DNA from: a virus
Reading direction: 5' to 3' (one strand)
Length of the DNA stretch: 35,845 bases
IMG/VR virus record: IMGVR_UViG_3300028590_000709
Coordinates: 1 to 35,845 of that record
Shown here: positions 21,351 through 31,063 of the stretch, piece after piece
How positions within the stretch are numbered: the stretch's first letter is position 1
Layout: each line of letters begins with the position of its first letter
Notes under the pieces: generated by a model
The model's database searches: none
Told to the model about the DNA's origin: nothing
What the model saw: the letters and a program-made list of their open reading frames with translations, nothing else
Position numbers and translations under genes: made by a program

Positions 21351-21977
21351 ATGGCCAGCAATCGGCGCAACAGCGCGCTCAAGTTCTACGTCAATGGCCG
21401 TCGCGCCAAAGATCTGCATGGCATCACGGATGTAGCGGGCCGCGTCCTGTCGGCGTACGACACCTCGGTGATCCGCGCGACCGTCAGCACGCAGCGGCGC
21501 GCGGTGGCGATGGCCAACCGGGCCGTCCGTGAGCAGTACGGGGTACAGGCGCGCACGTTGTCCGGCAAGTACCGCGCGGAGATGGGCAGCCGCGGGCGGC
21601 GCGGCGACCGCTCGGACTACATCGGCCTGTGGGCCAGCACGCGCGCCATCCCACTGCTCGCCTTCGGCGGTCGCTGGGGGGGCGCCCGGACGGCAGGTGC
21701 GGTGGCCAGCATCCAGGCCGGGCGTAGCAAAACCTACGACAGCGCCTTCATTGCCACGATCCAAGGGCGCCGCGCGATCCGCGTGCGCTCGTTCGCCAGC
21801 ACCGGCCGTCGCCATGGGCGCGGGCCGGTGCGCATGCTCTACGGCCCTAGCCCGTTCGAGATGATCTCCGGGCTCGATCACCGGGGATCCCGCGCTGCCA
21901 GCGAAGCGCTGCTCGGCACGCTGCGCACGTTCTACCTGGCGGAGCTGAGTCGCCAGTTCAAGTTGGGAGCTGCGTGA
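21351..21977 (+). CDS. Minor tail protein, gpZ-like
   Basis: This is a 208-residue, strongly basic protein resembling lambda gpZ-type minor tail proteins (192 residues). It has an N-terminal helical part (RRAVAMANRAVREQYGVQARTL), IPLLAFGGRWGGARTAGAVA, and MLYGPSPFEMI near the C-terminus. These proteins help complete the tail end that joins the head. It sits between the tube terminator and the tape measure gene. Tail chaperone genes with a frameshift, common in this slot, are not seen. Confidence 0.75.
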   Translation: MASNRRNSALKFYVNGRRAKDLHGITDVAGRVLSAYDTSVIRATVSTQRRAVAMANRAVREQYGVQARTLSGKYRAEMGSRGRRGDRSDYIGLWASTRAIPLLAFGGRWGGARTAGAVASIQAGRSKTYDSAFIATIQGRRAIRVRSFASTGRRHGRGPVRMLYGPSPFEMISGLDHRGSRAASEALLGTLRTFYLAELSRQFKLGAA

Positions 21978-24900
21978 TGGCCGGCGATCGCCTCGAAGAA
22001 GCCATCCGTATCGTCCTGGAGACCGCAGGCACCGAGGGTGTCGAAGCGCTGCGCCGTGCACTCGCCGAAGTGGGCGACGTCTCGGCGGAGACGCTGACGG
22101 ACACCAACAAGCTGCTGGACAGCATTACCGGTCTGAATGAGCAGGCGGCAAAGGCGACCGACCTGCAGCGCATGACCGACGAGCTGCAGCGCACCGAAGA
22201 GGCGCTGGACAGTGCCCAGAAGGCCGCTTATCAGCTCACCCTGCAATTGGCGGCTACTGACAAGCCATCCCGCGAACTGACGCAGGCGCAGAAGGCTGCG
22301 CGCACGGAGGTTGAGCGGCTGGAGAAAGCCTACGCCGGGCAGTGGTCGGCGCTGATCAAGGCGGACGGCGCATTGCAGGCCACCGGCGCCGATACGCGCG
22401 ACCTGGCCGTGCTGCAGGCGCAACTGCGCAACGAGATTGGGCGCACGGCCGTGGCGATCGAGCGCCAGGCACAGTCGGTGCGGGCGGAATCCGCTGCCGT
22501 GGGCCAGCTCAAGCAGCGCATGGCCGACGGCGACGCCGCCTTCCGCAAGCAAGCCGAGAGCAGTCGCGCAGCAGGCGAGAGCCTTCGGCAGTACCGCGAG
22601 CGAGCCGCGGCGGCCGAGCGTGGCACGCGCGAGCTGGCCAGTGCTTCGCAGACCGGCTCGCGCTTCATGGCGCGCTTCGCTGCAGTGGTCGGCGGCCTGA
22701 CCAGTTTCTTCAGCGTGCAGGGCGCATGGAATGCGACGAAGCAAATGCTCGGCCTGGGCGATGCGGCCGAGCTGACGCGCAAGCGGCTCAACCGGCTGTA
22801 TGGTGAAGGTGCGGGCGACCAGGCATTCGACCAGATCCAGCAACTGGCGCGTGGTGCCAGCCTGCAGTTCGACAGCCTGCTGCAGTCGGCGCTCAAGCTG
22901 AAGTCGTTCGGCTTGGAACCGCTCGACGGCACGCTCCAAGGTCTGGTCGACCAGAACGCCCTGCTGGGCGGATCCATGGAATCGCTCGACGGCCTCATCC
23001 TGGCCGTCGGGCAGGCCTGGTCCAAGCAGAAGCTGCAGGGTGAGGAAATCCTGCAGCTGGTCGAGCGTGGCGTGCCGGTGTGGGACCTGCTGGCGCAGGC
23101 CACGGGCAAGAACGTCACCGAGCTGCAGCGGCTGAGCAGCGCCGGCGAGCTGGGCCGCGACGTCATCAAGCAGCTGCTGGATGAGATGGCGCGCTCGGCC
23201 GATGGCGCGGCAGCCGAGAACATCAACACGCTGAGCGGGTTGTGGCGCGGCTTCGTCGACGACGTGCAGGGCTTCGCGCGCGACGTGGCCAACAGCGGCG
23301 CCCTGGACTGGTTCAAGGCGCAGCTGTCGGAGATCCGCGACACCATCGCGCGTATGTCGGCGGACGGCGCGTTGGCGCAGTGGGCGCAGCGCGTGTCAGA
23401 TGCCGTGGTTTCGGTGGCCAATTCGCTGAAGACAGGCACGCAGTTCCTGTACGAACACCGCGGCGCGCTGCTGCTGGCTGCCAAGGCCTATGCCGCGTTC
23501 AAGATCGGCCAAGCGCTGGTCCAGATGAATCAGTGGCGGATCTCGCTCTGGAACGCCACCAACGAGTTGGTGCGCACCAACACGGCGATCAACGCCGCAG
23601 GCAAGTCGGCGCTCAGCTTCGGTGCCCTGCTGCGGGGGCTGCCCGCCAGCATCGCTATCGGCGTGGCGCTGGTTGGCATCGAGCAGGCTTACAAGGCCGG
23701 CGAGCGGCTCGGCAACTGGCTGGCCCGGTACAGCGAGGGCACGGCGCGCCTGCGCGAGGTCGAAGCACAGATCGAAAAGCAGTGGCTGGCCTCCGCGCGG
23801 GCGGCCAGCGAGGCGGCGAAAGGCCTGGAGGCGAATGCGCATCAACAGGTCCTCAGCGCCGAGGCGGCGGCACGTTTGGGCGAAGAGGAGCGCGCCTCGT
23901 ATGCCGCGCGCGTAGGCGGGCTGCGCGACTACCTGGTGGAGCTCGATCGCTACTACCAGGCCATGCAGCGTGCGGGCGCGCTCACGCCCGACCTGGCCAA
24001 GCAATGGGAGGGCGTCAAGGCACGGCTCGAGGAGGTGCGCCAAGGCATCTCCGCACTGGAGCAGGCCTCGCGCACGGCGGGTGACGCCCTGAAGAACGGC
24101 ATCGGCGTCGGCGCGCAGGCGGTGGCCGATGGTCTGCGTGGCATCGACAGCGACGCCAAGGCGGCGCGCGAATCCATCAAGAAGGTCTTTGAGGGTCTCA
24201 ATTTCGCCGACAGCAACAAGCTGGGCGACGTGGGTGTGGCGCTCGCCCAGATTGCAGCCGGTGGTGCGGTAGCTGATCGCAATGTGCGCGAGGGCCTGCT
24301 GGAGACCTTGCGCACATTGTCTGGCGAAGAGCTGCTGCGCTTCCAGACCGCGTCACAGGCGGCATTCGACGTGTGGCAAATCGGTCCTGCGCAGGCCGCC
24401 GCCGTCCTGGAGGCCACACTCGTGGCGGCCATGGAGCGGCTCAACGTCGCCGCCGAGCGGATGGGCACGCAGTTCACCCAGACCGGGCGTGACGCCACCG
24501 CTGCCTTCAGTGCCATCCTCGAGAACGCGAACGCCACCAGCCAACAGATCGAGACCGCGTTCCGGGCCGCTCTGAGCAAGGTGGCCACAGTCGATGAAGT
24601 GCGCGTGCTGGGCGACCTGCTGCGGTCAGCGGGCGAGCAGGGCGCCATCGGCTTCGACCAGACCGCCCGCGCGATGCAGCTGGTGGACGCGCGCATCAGG
24701 TCCATCACCGCGGCCGTCGACCCCCTGGTCGATGAGTTCGCGCTGTTGGGCATCCAATCCCAGGCCTCGCTCAACGCAGCCAAGGACGCGGCCTATGACG
24801 CGTTCGATGCGATCCGCCGCGGAGCCGCCAGCGGCAAGGCCAGCGTCGAGGATGTCCGCCGTGCGTTCGAAGCATACGCGCGCACAGCCCGTGCCACGGT

Positions 24901-25762
24901 CGCCGACAGCGACGCCGCAGCGCGTGACCGGGTCGATTCCGAGCTGGCCGTCATGGATGCGGTCATCAACAGTGGTCGCGCGCTCGAGCGGTTGGCGGAG
25001 CAGGGCGGTGCCGCAGGTGAGGCGGTCAGTGCCGGCGCAAGTGCAGCAGCCGGCGCGCTGGACAATGTCGCAGCATCCGCAGGTGCGGCATCGGACGCGG
25101 TCCAGGCGGTCGGATCTGGAGCCGCGGGCGCCACTGGCCAGCTCGCCCAAGGCGCGCAGGCTGCGCAGGGCATGGCGTTTTCCATTGGACAGGTGGGTGA
25201 GGCGTTCTGGGATACCTGGCGGCAGATGAGCCGGGCCATGCAGCCTGGCAGCAACCCGATTGCCGCGTTGGCCCAGATGCTCAAGACGCTGAACCAGGAG
25301 CGCAGGGAACTGCGCGACTACGCCGAAGAGCTGGACAAGACTGCGCGGTCCTTTGACGCGTTGGCCGAGCGGCGAGAAGAGCTCCAGCGGAAGTACTCCT
25401 TCGTAGGCAAGGATGAGATCGAGGCCATCCTGCAGAAGGAGCAGGCCATCAAGTCGGCGCGCGAGGCGCAAGCCCAGGCGTACCAGCAGGAGCAGGATCA
25501 GCAGCGCCAGCGCGACGAAGCGCGCCTCAAGACGGCGCAGGGCCTGCAACAGGCTGCCGAGCAGGCGGCGGGCCGTAGCGAGACGGTGAAGTCTGGGGAC
25601 GAGGCCATCCGGGTCGAATTCATCACCCCGACCAACACGCAGGTCACCAACCTGCAGAAGATCCTCAACGAACTGGCGGACGTGGTCGTCAAGCTGGCCA
25701 CGCCCAAGATCATCCAGGCCATCTCGCGTGCCCGGGCCAGCAGCAATCGGGGGAACCGATGA
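21977..25762 (+). CDS. Tail tape measure protein
   Basis: This 1261-residue, Ala-rich helical protein, much the longest helical protein here, sets tail length and passes with DNA into the cell. The N-terminal 230 residues are coiled coil. The tape-measure domain follows (LGDAAELTRKRLNRLYGEG, then ALKLKSFGLEPLDGTLQ and GQAWSKQKLQGEEILQLVERG, about 255-365), typical of the tape_meas_nterm family. Hydrophobic segments lie at about 232-248 and 540-560. ATG 21977 in a TGATG overlap is chosen over GTG 21974. Confidence 0.93.
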   Translation: MAGDRLEEAIRIVLETAGTEGVEALRRALAEVGDVSAETLTDTNKLLDSITGLNEQAAKATDLQRMTDELQRTEEALDSAQKAAYQLTLQLAATDKPSRELTQAQKAARTEVERLEKAYAGQWSALIKADGALQATGADTRDLAVLQAQLRNEIGRTAVAIERQAQSVRAESAAVGQLKQRMADGDAAFRKQAESSRAAGESLRQYRERAAAAERGTRELASASQTGSRFMARFAAVVGGLTSFFSVQGAWNATKQMLGLGDAAELTRKRLNRLYGEGAGDQAFDQIQQLARGASLQFDSLLQSALKLKSFGLEPLDGTLQGLVDQNALLGGSMESLDGLILAVGQAWSKQKLQGEEILQLVERGVPVWDLLAQATGKNVTELQRLSSAGELGRDVIKQLLDEMARSADGAAAENINTLSGLWRGFVDDVQGFARDVANSGALDWFKAQLSEIRDTIARMSADGALAQWAQRVSDAVVSVANSLKTGTQFLYEHRGALLLAAKAYAAFKIGQALVQMNQWRISLWNATNELVRTNTAINAAGKSALSFGALLRGLPASIAIGVALVGIEQAYKAGERLGNWLARYSEGTARLREVEAQIEKQWLASARAASEAAKGLEANAHQQVLSAEAAARLGEEERASYAARVGGLRDYLVELDRYYQAMQRAGALTPDLAKQWEGVKARLEEVRQGISALEQASRTAGDALKNGIGVGAQAVADGLRGIDSDAKAARESIKKVFEGLNFADSNKLGDVGVALAQIAAGGAVADRNVREGLLETLRTLSGEELLRFQTASQAAFDVWQIGPAQAAAVLEATLVAAMERLNVAAERMGTQFTQTGRDATAAFSAILENANATSQQIETAFRAALSKVATVDEVRVLGDLLRSAGEQGAIGFDQTARAMQLVDARIRSITAAVDPLVDEFALLGIQSQASLNAAKDAAYDAFDAIRRGAASGKASVEDVRRAFEAYARTARATVADSDAAARDRVDSELAVMDAVINSGRALERLAEQGGAAGEAVSAGASAAAGALDNVAASAGAASDAVQAVGSGAAGATGQLAQGAQAAQGMAFSIGQVGEAFWDTWRQMSRAMQPGSNPIAALAQMLKTLNQERRELRDYAEELDKTARSFDALAERREELQRKYSFVGKDEIEAILQKEQAIKSAREAQAQAYQQEQDQQRQRDEARLKTAQGLQQAAEQAAGRSETVKSGDEAIRVEFITPTNTQVTNLQKILNELADVVVKLATPKIIQAISRARASSNRGNR

Positions 25763-26172
25763 GCGACATCGTGCTGGGTGGCGTCACGCTGCCGGGCGAC
25801 CTTCAATGGACCGACGAGTTCACGGCGTGGAAGGTCGGCCAGAACATCAAGACCTCGCTGACGGGCGCCCGCATCGTGCAGGAAGCGGCCCTGCAGGCCG
25901 GCCGTCCGATCACCTTGGACACCACGCGCGCCGGCACCGCCTATGTCGCTCCCTTGCGCCTGGACGTGCTGCGTGCGCTCCAGGCGTTGGAGGAAGTCCC
26001 GGGCGCCACCTACACGCTGGTCATGCCCGCGCATAACAGCGGTACGCGCAGCTTCAATGTGGCCTTCAACCGGGAAGGCGGGCAGGCGATCACCGCCACG
26101 CCCATCCGCTTCGCCGCGCCAGCACTCGATTCCGACTTCTTCGCCGTCTCGATACGGCTCATGACCGTTTGA
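25759..26172 (+). CDS. Tail protein after the tape measure, unknown role
   Basis: This is a 137-residue beta-rich protein beginning MSDIVLGGVTLPGDLQWTDEF and including YVAPLRLDVLRALQALEEVP. Its position directly after the tape measure, with an ATGA overlap, matches the small distal tail or baseplate protein of many siphophages. It could be a tail-tip hub component. No named family is certain. Confidence 0.7.
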   Translation: MSDIVLGGVTLPGDLQWTDEFTAWKVGQNIKTSLTGARIVQEAALQAGRPITLDTTRAGTAYVAPLRLDVLRALQALEEVPGATYTLVMPAHNSGTRSFNVAFNREGGQAITATPIRFAAPALDSDFFAVSIRLMTV

Positions 26173-26184
26173 CCAGGAACCTCC

Positions 26185-29100
26185 ATGGCCATTTCCGCAG
26201 CCAATATCAAGATCCGCCAGTCCCAGCGCCTGACCGACAACCCGGACGGCGGTGGCCGCATGGTGCAGGCCGAGGTCGTCGACGGCCAGCTCAACAATCT
26301 CTTCCCCAATATCGGCGATGAAGAGCGCACCACGGGCCGCAGCACGCTTCGCAAGGCTTTCGTCCATCTGGACACGCAGAACCGCGACATCCTGACCGAC
26401 GCCATCGGCATCATCCTGCAGCCACCGGAGGATGACGCCATCAGCGTCACCATGTTCAGCACCGGCAGCTACAGCGATGTGCGCGCCGATGCGCGCAATG
26501 TGGTCGAGAGCTACATCACCAAGGGCGTGGAGTCGCGCTACGTGCTGATGGGCAACCACTACGTGGGGCAGCTGGCCATCAGCGTGTACTGCATGCCGGA
26601 CGCGCCCACGCCGGACATCAACGACAACTACTGCCTGTCGACGGTGGCCGCCGGCTACACGGCCAACGAGCAGTACGTGCGCGTGACCGAGGTCCTTCAG
26701 CGCAGCACCGAAGAATTCACCGATGGTGAGGGTACTTTCCGGCGGGACGTCATCATCATGGGCATTGGCTCCGCGCTCCTTTTCCCGTTCTACGGGCAGG
26801 AACCCACCCGCATTACTGCGACGAAACCGCCCACCCGCGTGTTCCGCACCAACATCGTGGAGGCTGCCAGCTTCTACTCGGTCAAGGCGCTGACCGAGCT
26901 GGCGGAGTCCGGCGACCTCAGCGTCAAGGTGGACAGCCCTTACGTGCCGATCGTCCCCTCCACGCTGGCGGAAACGCCGGTCGTGGATGAGCTGGGTGGC
27001 AACGGCGCGGTAGCGTATGTGCAGGCGGGCCCTGCCAACGACCTCACGCTCACGTTCTCCAGCGCGTTCTCTGCGGGCGTCGACGTCACGCGCTTCCTCG
27101 GTGGCCCGCTGGCAAAGGGAAGTGTGTCGGTAGTGGTGGCCAGCGTCACGCTGTCTGACGACGGGGAAGGAAATCTCGTCACGGGCTCCGTGACACCTTG
27201 GGCTGGCACCGTCGACTATGCCAGCGGGGCAATCAGCCTGCGCAACGAAGGCGGGGCAAGCTCAACGTCGGTCAGCGTGACGGCCACGGCCGCGGCCTTG
27301 GTCACGCAGCAGGCGTTCACGCAGCGCAAGACCATCGAGGTGGCCAGTCAGACCTACAACCACGTCTTCACGTTGGCCCCTCTGCCTGCGCCGGGTACGG
27401 TGACCGTCAACTTCCGGGCCCTGGGCAAGTGGATCCAACTGGCCGACAACGGGACCGGCACGCTGCTGGGCAACCCGGGCGAGGGCACGGGTACCGTCAA
27501 CTATGCGACCGGCAGCCTGCTTGTCACTTGCGGCGCATTGCCCGACCTGGACTCGGACATGATCGTGGGCCATGGCACGGGGGTGACGACAGAGCGGCGT
27601 GACGGAGATTCTGAGATCACGCCACCGGAGCTGCACTTCTTCCTCGTCAATGGTGGCGTCAATCCCGGTACGTTCAGCGCCACGCTGACCGTGGGTGGCA
27701 GCCCGGTTGTCGCGTCCGACACGGCGGGCGACGGGGTCTTGCTGATCAGTGGCGTGGACCGCGGCCGTATCGTCTACGCCACAGGCGAGGTGCATATCCG
27801 GCCGGCGACGCTGCCGGACAGTGGCACCGAGATCGCTTGCGAGTACGCGTGGTCTGCACTTGAAAGCGAGATCTTCACGCCCACTCCGGATGGCGGCGGC
27901 ATCGTCGGCTTTTCGCTGCCCGAAGCGCCGGTGCGGGCCGGTAGCGTGGCGCTTGCCTGGATGGTCACCGTGCGCCCTACGGGGAATACGGAACTGGGTG
28001 CGCCAACCGTATCGTTGCGCATACAGGCAAAGGACGACGGCGCCGGCAACCTTGTCGCCACGTTCGCCGGCGGCGCCAAGCTCACGGGCGTATTGGGAAC
28101 CATCAACTACACCACGGGCGCGGTTAGTTTGCAGGTGGGCTCGCTGAATATCGCGAACGTTCCATTCCCGCAATACGCTTTCCAGTCTGGGCGCACGTAC
28201 TGGCGGGTGCAGGACATCGTGCGAGCAGTCGGGACCGGCAACTTCTCTGCCGGCACCCAGATCAATGGCGAGTGGCAGGCGGCCGGCGCAGGCGACACTG
28301 CGGAAGACGAGGCGGTTCCGCTCCCGCCGGTCACGCTGGACCTGACCCCCGGCATCATCGACGCCGTCTTGCCTGGCAGTGTGAGGTTCACCTTCCGCGG
28401 GCACACGTACGTGGACCGCAGCGGATCCCTGTACCGGGACATCGACTCGGTGAGCGGCGCTGGCACTTACGCGGGCGCCATCGACTACGGCACTGGCATC
28501 GCGTCGCTGACCCAGTGGGAGCCTGGCGGCGCCAACGTCGTGACGATCAAGGCGTTGCTCAGTACGGCCTTCGAGGTCGGACTGGATGGCGTGACATTCC
28601 GGACCCTGGGCTCGCCCTTGGCGCCTGGGCAGTTCACTCTGCGCGCGACCACGCTGGAGGGCGATCTGCTCACGGCCACCGCGGATGTGGGCGGCATCGT
28701 GACCGGCACGTTGATCGACGGCACGGTGGACTGGGAAACCGGCGTTGTGCAGGTGCGGTTTGGCGAAATGGTGACCGCTGCGGGCAATGAAGGTGAGCCG
28801 TGGTACGACGAAGCCAATGTGGTCGGCAGTGATGTATGGAAGCCGCACCTCGTGGTGGCGTCCTCCGTGTTCTACAACGCGGTGGTCTACAAATCGCTGC
28901 CGCTGTCATCGGTAGTGGTGGGGCTGGACCCGACGCGCCTTCCGCCGGATGGGCGTGTGCCGTGCTTCAAGGCCGGGCAGACCGTGCTGGTCCACCACAC
29001 CCAACAGACCAGCCTCACTCCCGTGGCCGGTGCGACCACGGACCTGGGCCGCACGAACCTGTCGTACTGCGAGGTCCGCGACAGCGAGGGAACGCCGATC

Positions 29101-29799
29101 GACAGTGCGTGGTACACGATCGACCTGGACGCCGGTACTGTGGCGTGGTCGGACCCGTTGAATCTTGCCGCATACGTGATGCCGGTGATGATCCGCGATC
29201 GCATCGACAACAGGCGGCTATGCAGTGGCGTACAGATCAACGGCCTGATCGAGCTCAACAGCGCACTGTCGAGGGACTTCCCGGCCGGCACGCTGGTCAG
29301 CACCTGCCTGCGCCTCGGTGAAGCGAACGGTTCACTCAATCTGGTGGCGCGGGTGGAAAACCTGTTCGACCAGATGACGTGGAGCAGTTCGAGCATCTGG
29401 TCCGACAGCGTGGTGGGATCGCCGGCGGCGGCCACGTACAACGACATCGATTTCCCCATCCTCGTGGACAACCGCAGTGCGATCACGGAGCGCTGGGCCA
29501 TCGTGTTCACGGGTGCAACGGCTTTCGAGTTGCGGGGTGAGACGGTGGGCACCATCGCTACGGGCAGCACGGGCGTGGACTTCGCGCCGATCAATCCGCG
29601 CACGGGTGAGCCCTACATGGTCATCGACAAGGACGGGTGGGGGCTGGGGTGGGTCACTGGCAATGCACTCCGCTACAACACGATCGGCGGGCTGGCGCCC
29701 GTATGGTTCGTCCGCACGGTGAAGCCCAGCACGCCGGAGACTGCCATCGACCAGTTCCGCTTCGAGGTCATCGGCAACAGCGAGGAAATCGAAGAATGA
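26185..29799 (+). CDS. Large tail protein with repeated beta domains
   Basis: This is a 1204-residue structural protein. The first 330 residues are a unique part, and the rest contains at least six copies of a motif of the type GT(V/I)-(D/N)-Y-x-(T/S)-G-x-(V/I)-x-L. These lie near residues 340, 435, 527, 637, 762 and 845, with a weaker one near 982. Spacing is about 83-125 residues, so it is probably a string of small beta-sandwich domains. Its place after the tape measure suggests a tail-tip or side-fibre component. It ends in an ATGA overlap. No enzymatic motif is seen. Confidence 0.75.
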   Translation: MAISAANIKIRQSQRLTDNPDGGGRMVQAEVVDGQLNNLFPNIGDEERTTGRSTLRKAFVHLDTQNRDILTDAIGIILQPPEDDAISVTMFSTGSYSDVRADARNVVESYITKGVESRYVLMGNHYVGQLAISVYCMPDAPTPDINDNYCLSTVAAGYTANEQYVRVTEVLQRSTEEFTDGEGTFRRDVIIMGIGSALLFPFYGQEPTRITATKPPTRVFRTNIVEAASFYSVKALTELAESGDLSVKVDSPYVPIVPSTLAETPVVDELGGNGAVAYVQAGPANDLTLTFSSAFSAGVDVTRFLGGPLAKGSVSVVVASVTLSDDGEGNLVTGSVTPWAGTVDYASGAISLRNEGGASSTSVSVTATAAALVTQQAFTQRKTIEVASQTYNHVFTLAPLPAPGTVTVNFRALGKWIQLADNGTGTLLGNPGEGTGTVNYATGSLLVTCGALPDLDSDMIVGHGTGVTTERRDGDSEITPPELHFFLVNGGVNPGTFSATLTVGGSPVVASDTAGDGVLLISGVDRGRIVYATGEVHIRPATLPDSGTEIACEYAWSALESEIFTPTPDGGGIVGFSLPEAPVRAGSVALAWMVTVRPTGNTELGAPTVSLRIQAKDDGAGNLVATFAGGAKLTGVLGTINYTTGAVSLQVGSLNIANVPFPQYAFQSGRTYWRVQDIVRAVGTGNFSAGTQINGEWQAAGAGDTAEDEAVPLPPVTLDLTPGIIDAVLPGSVRFTFRGHTYVDRSGSLYRDIDSVSGAGTYAGAIDYGTGIASLTQWEPGGANVVTIKALLSTAFEVGLDGVTFRTLGSPLAPGQFTLRATTLEGDLLTATADVGGIVTGTLIDGTVDWETGVVQVRFGEMVTAAGNEGEPWYDEANVVGSDVWKPHLVVASSVFYNAVVYKSLPLSSVVVGLDPTRLPPDGRVPCFKAGQTVLVHHTQQTSLTPVAGATTDLGRTNLSYCEVRDSEGTPIDSAWYTIDLDAGTVAWSDPLNLAAYVMPVMIRDRIDNRRLCSGVQINGLIELNSALSRDFPAGTLVSTCLRLGEANGSLNLVARVENLFDQMTWSSSSIWSDSVVGSPAAATYNDIDFPILVDNRSAITERWAIVFTGATAFELRGETVGTIATGSTGVDFAPINPRTGEPYMVIDKDGWGLGWVTGNALRYNTIGGLAPVWFVRTVKPSTPETAIDQFRFEVIGNSEEIEE

Positions 29800-30740
29800 G
29801 TCTGTATCCCACGATCTTCACTTCCGACGACCTCGGTGCGCCGAGCATGGCTGGTACTGCAGGCGCGTTGGTAGCGCTGCTGGATGCCATCTTGGTCAAT
29901 GGTTACGGAAGCGGCCCCACAGCGAGGGCCCCGTTGGGTTGGACGATCGAGTACACCGCGTCGAACAAGCGCGTGTATCGCGGAAATCCGACTTCGGGGT
30001 CTGGCTACTATCTGTGGGTCGATGACACCAACGGCCGTTATGGATTGGTGCGCGCCTTCAGTTCGATGAGCGACATCGACAACGGGACCGATATGTTTCC
30101 GCCTCCGGCGACACGACCGAACGGCATGCTATGGGCAAAGTCGAGTCTGGCCAGCGCGACTGCGCGCGCCTGGTGGGCGATCGGCAATGAACGCTGCTTC
30201 TACCTGTTCTTCGATGTTGCCGGCCTTGCGGGTGGACACTCGGAAGGCCCGGTTTTCTTTGCGGGTGACATTATCTCGAACAAGTCGGGCGATGCGCATA
30301 CATTTGCATTGACTCATACGACCATTACCGGTTACGCAGGAACAGGCGAGCTGAGCAACATGTGGAAGACGTGCATCAACATCGCGTCTGATCCTGAAAC
30401 CTCGAATGCCGCGATCTACATCGCTCGCAGCATTGCGGGCTCAGCTGGCGCCGTGTTTGCCAACACCATTACCGTCGCAGGCGTGCAGTCTGTCCCCGTT
30501 GGAAACGGGAGCATGCCTTATCCCATCTACGCTGGCGGGCCCATGGTCTATGAACGCCTCAGCCTCAGCGAGGCCGGACGCGTTCCACGCGGACGCATGC
30601 CAGGCGTTTTCGGCCATTCACATCCTCGCGCCAGCTTCACTGAGCTATCACCAGTTGCGGGCATGCTGACGAAGAACTTCCGGGTGGGCAGTAGTCAGCA
30701 AGGACAGGTGTTCTTCGAAACCGATCAGGAGTGGGTGTGA
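29796..30740 (+). CDS. Tail-associated protein, possible receptor-binding component
   Basis: This 314-residue protein has no recognised family. It is rich in Ser, Thr, Gly and aromatic residues and contains no long helices, as in many tail-tip adhesins. Its DNA has visibly lower GC than its neighbours (33 of 60 bases in 30241-30300), a sign of recent exchange. Swapping of this gene would fit a host-range role. ATG 29796 overlaps the previous stop. The product could equally be a baseplate wedge; nothing proves receptor binding. Confidence 0.65.
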   Translation: MSLYPTIFTSDDLGAPSMAGTAGALVALLDAILVNGYGSGPTARAPLGWTIEYTASNKRVYRGNPTSGSGYYLWVDDTNGRYGLVRAFSSMSDIDNGTDMFPPPATRPNGMLWAKSSLASATARAWWAIGNERCFYLFFDVAGLAGGHSEGPVFFAGDIISNKSGDAHTFALTHTTITGYAGTGELSNMWKTCINIASDPETSNAAIYIARSIAGSAGAVFANTITVAGVQSVPVGNGSMPYPIYAGGPMVYERLSLSEAGRVPRGRMPGVFGHSHPRASFTELSPVAGMLTKNFRVGSSQQGQVFFETDQEWV

Positions 30741-31060
30741 GCATTCTGCGAGATCGCTTCTTGACGGCGCACGTCGCCTATCACGGCAAGGGGTACCTCG
30801 CCGGCGAGGTGCCGCCAGATCCAAATCCGGATGAGCTGGACGGGCGGACGAAGATCCTCAACGTGCCATCCCGTATCCGTGTTGTCGTGCTGGATCGCAG
30901 GTCGCTTTTCTGCGTGGCGAGCACGATCAGCGGTGAGGACGGAACTTGGCGCGCGGAGAATCTGAGCCTGACGCAGCAATTCATGGTGCTGGGCATCAAT
31001 GGCGCGGGCAACGTGAACGCCGCGGTACAGGATTGCGTGACGCCGGTAGCGATGGTGTGA
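30737..31060 (+). CDS. Small tail-region protein
   Basis: This is a 107-residue beta-rich protein with LDGRTKILNVPSRIRVVVLD near the N-terminus, then RSLFCVASTISGEDGTWRAEN and a stretch ending NAAVQDCVTP. The pattern resembles small Ig-like or carboxypeptidase-regulatory-type domains found on tails. GTG 30737 overlaps the previous stop as GTGA; GTG 30731 is the alternative. It may work with its larger neighbours at the tail tip. Confidence 0.65.
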   Translation: MSILRDRFLTAHVAYHGKGYLAGEVPPDPNPDELDGRTKILNVPSRIRVVVLDRRSLFCVASTISGEDGTWRAENLSLTQQFMVLGINGAGNVNAAVQDCVTPVAMV

Positions 31061-31063
31061 GCC

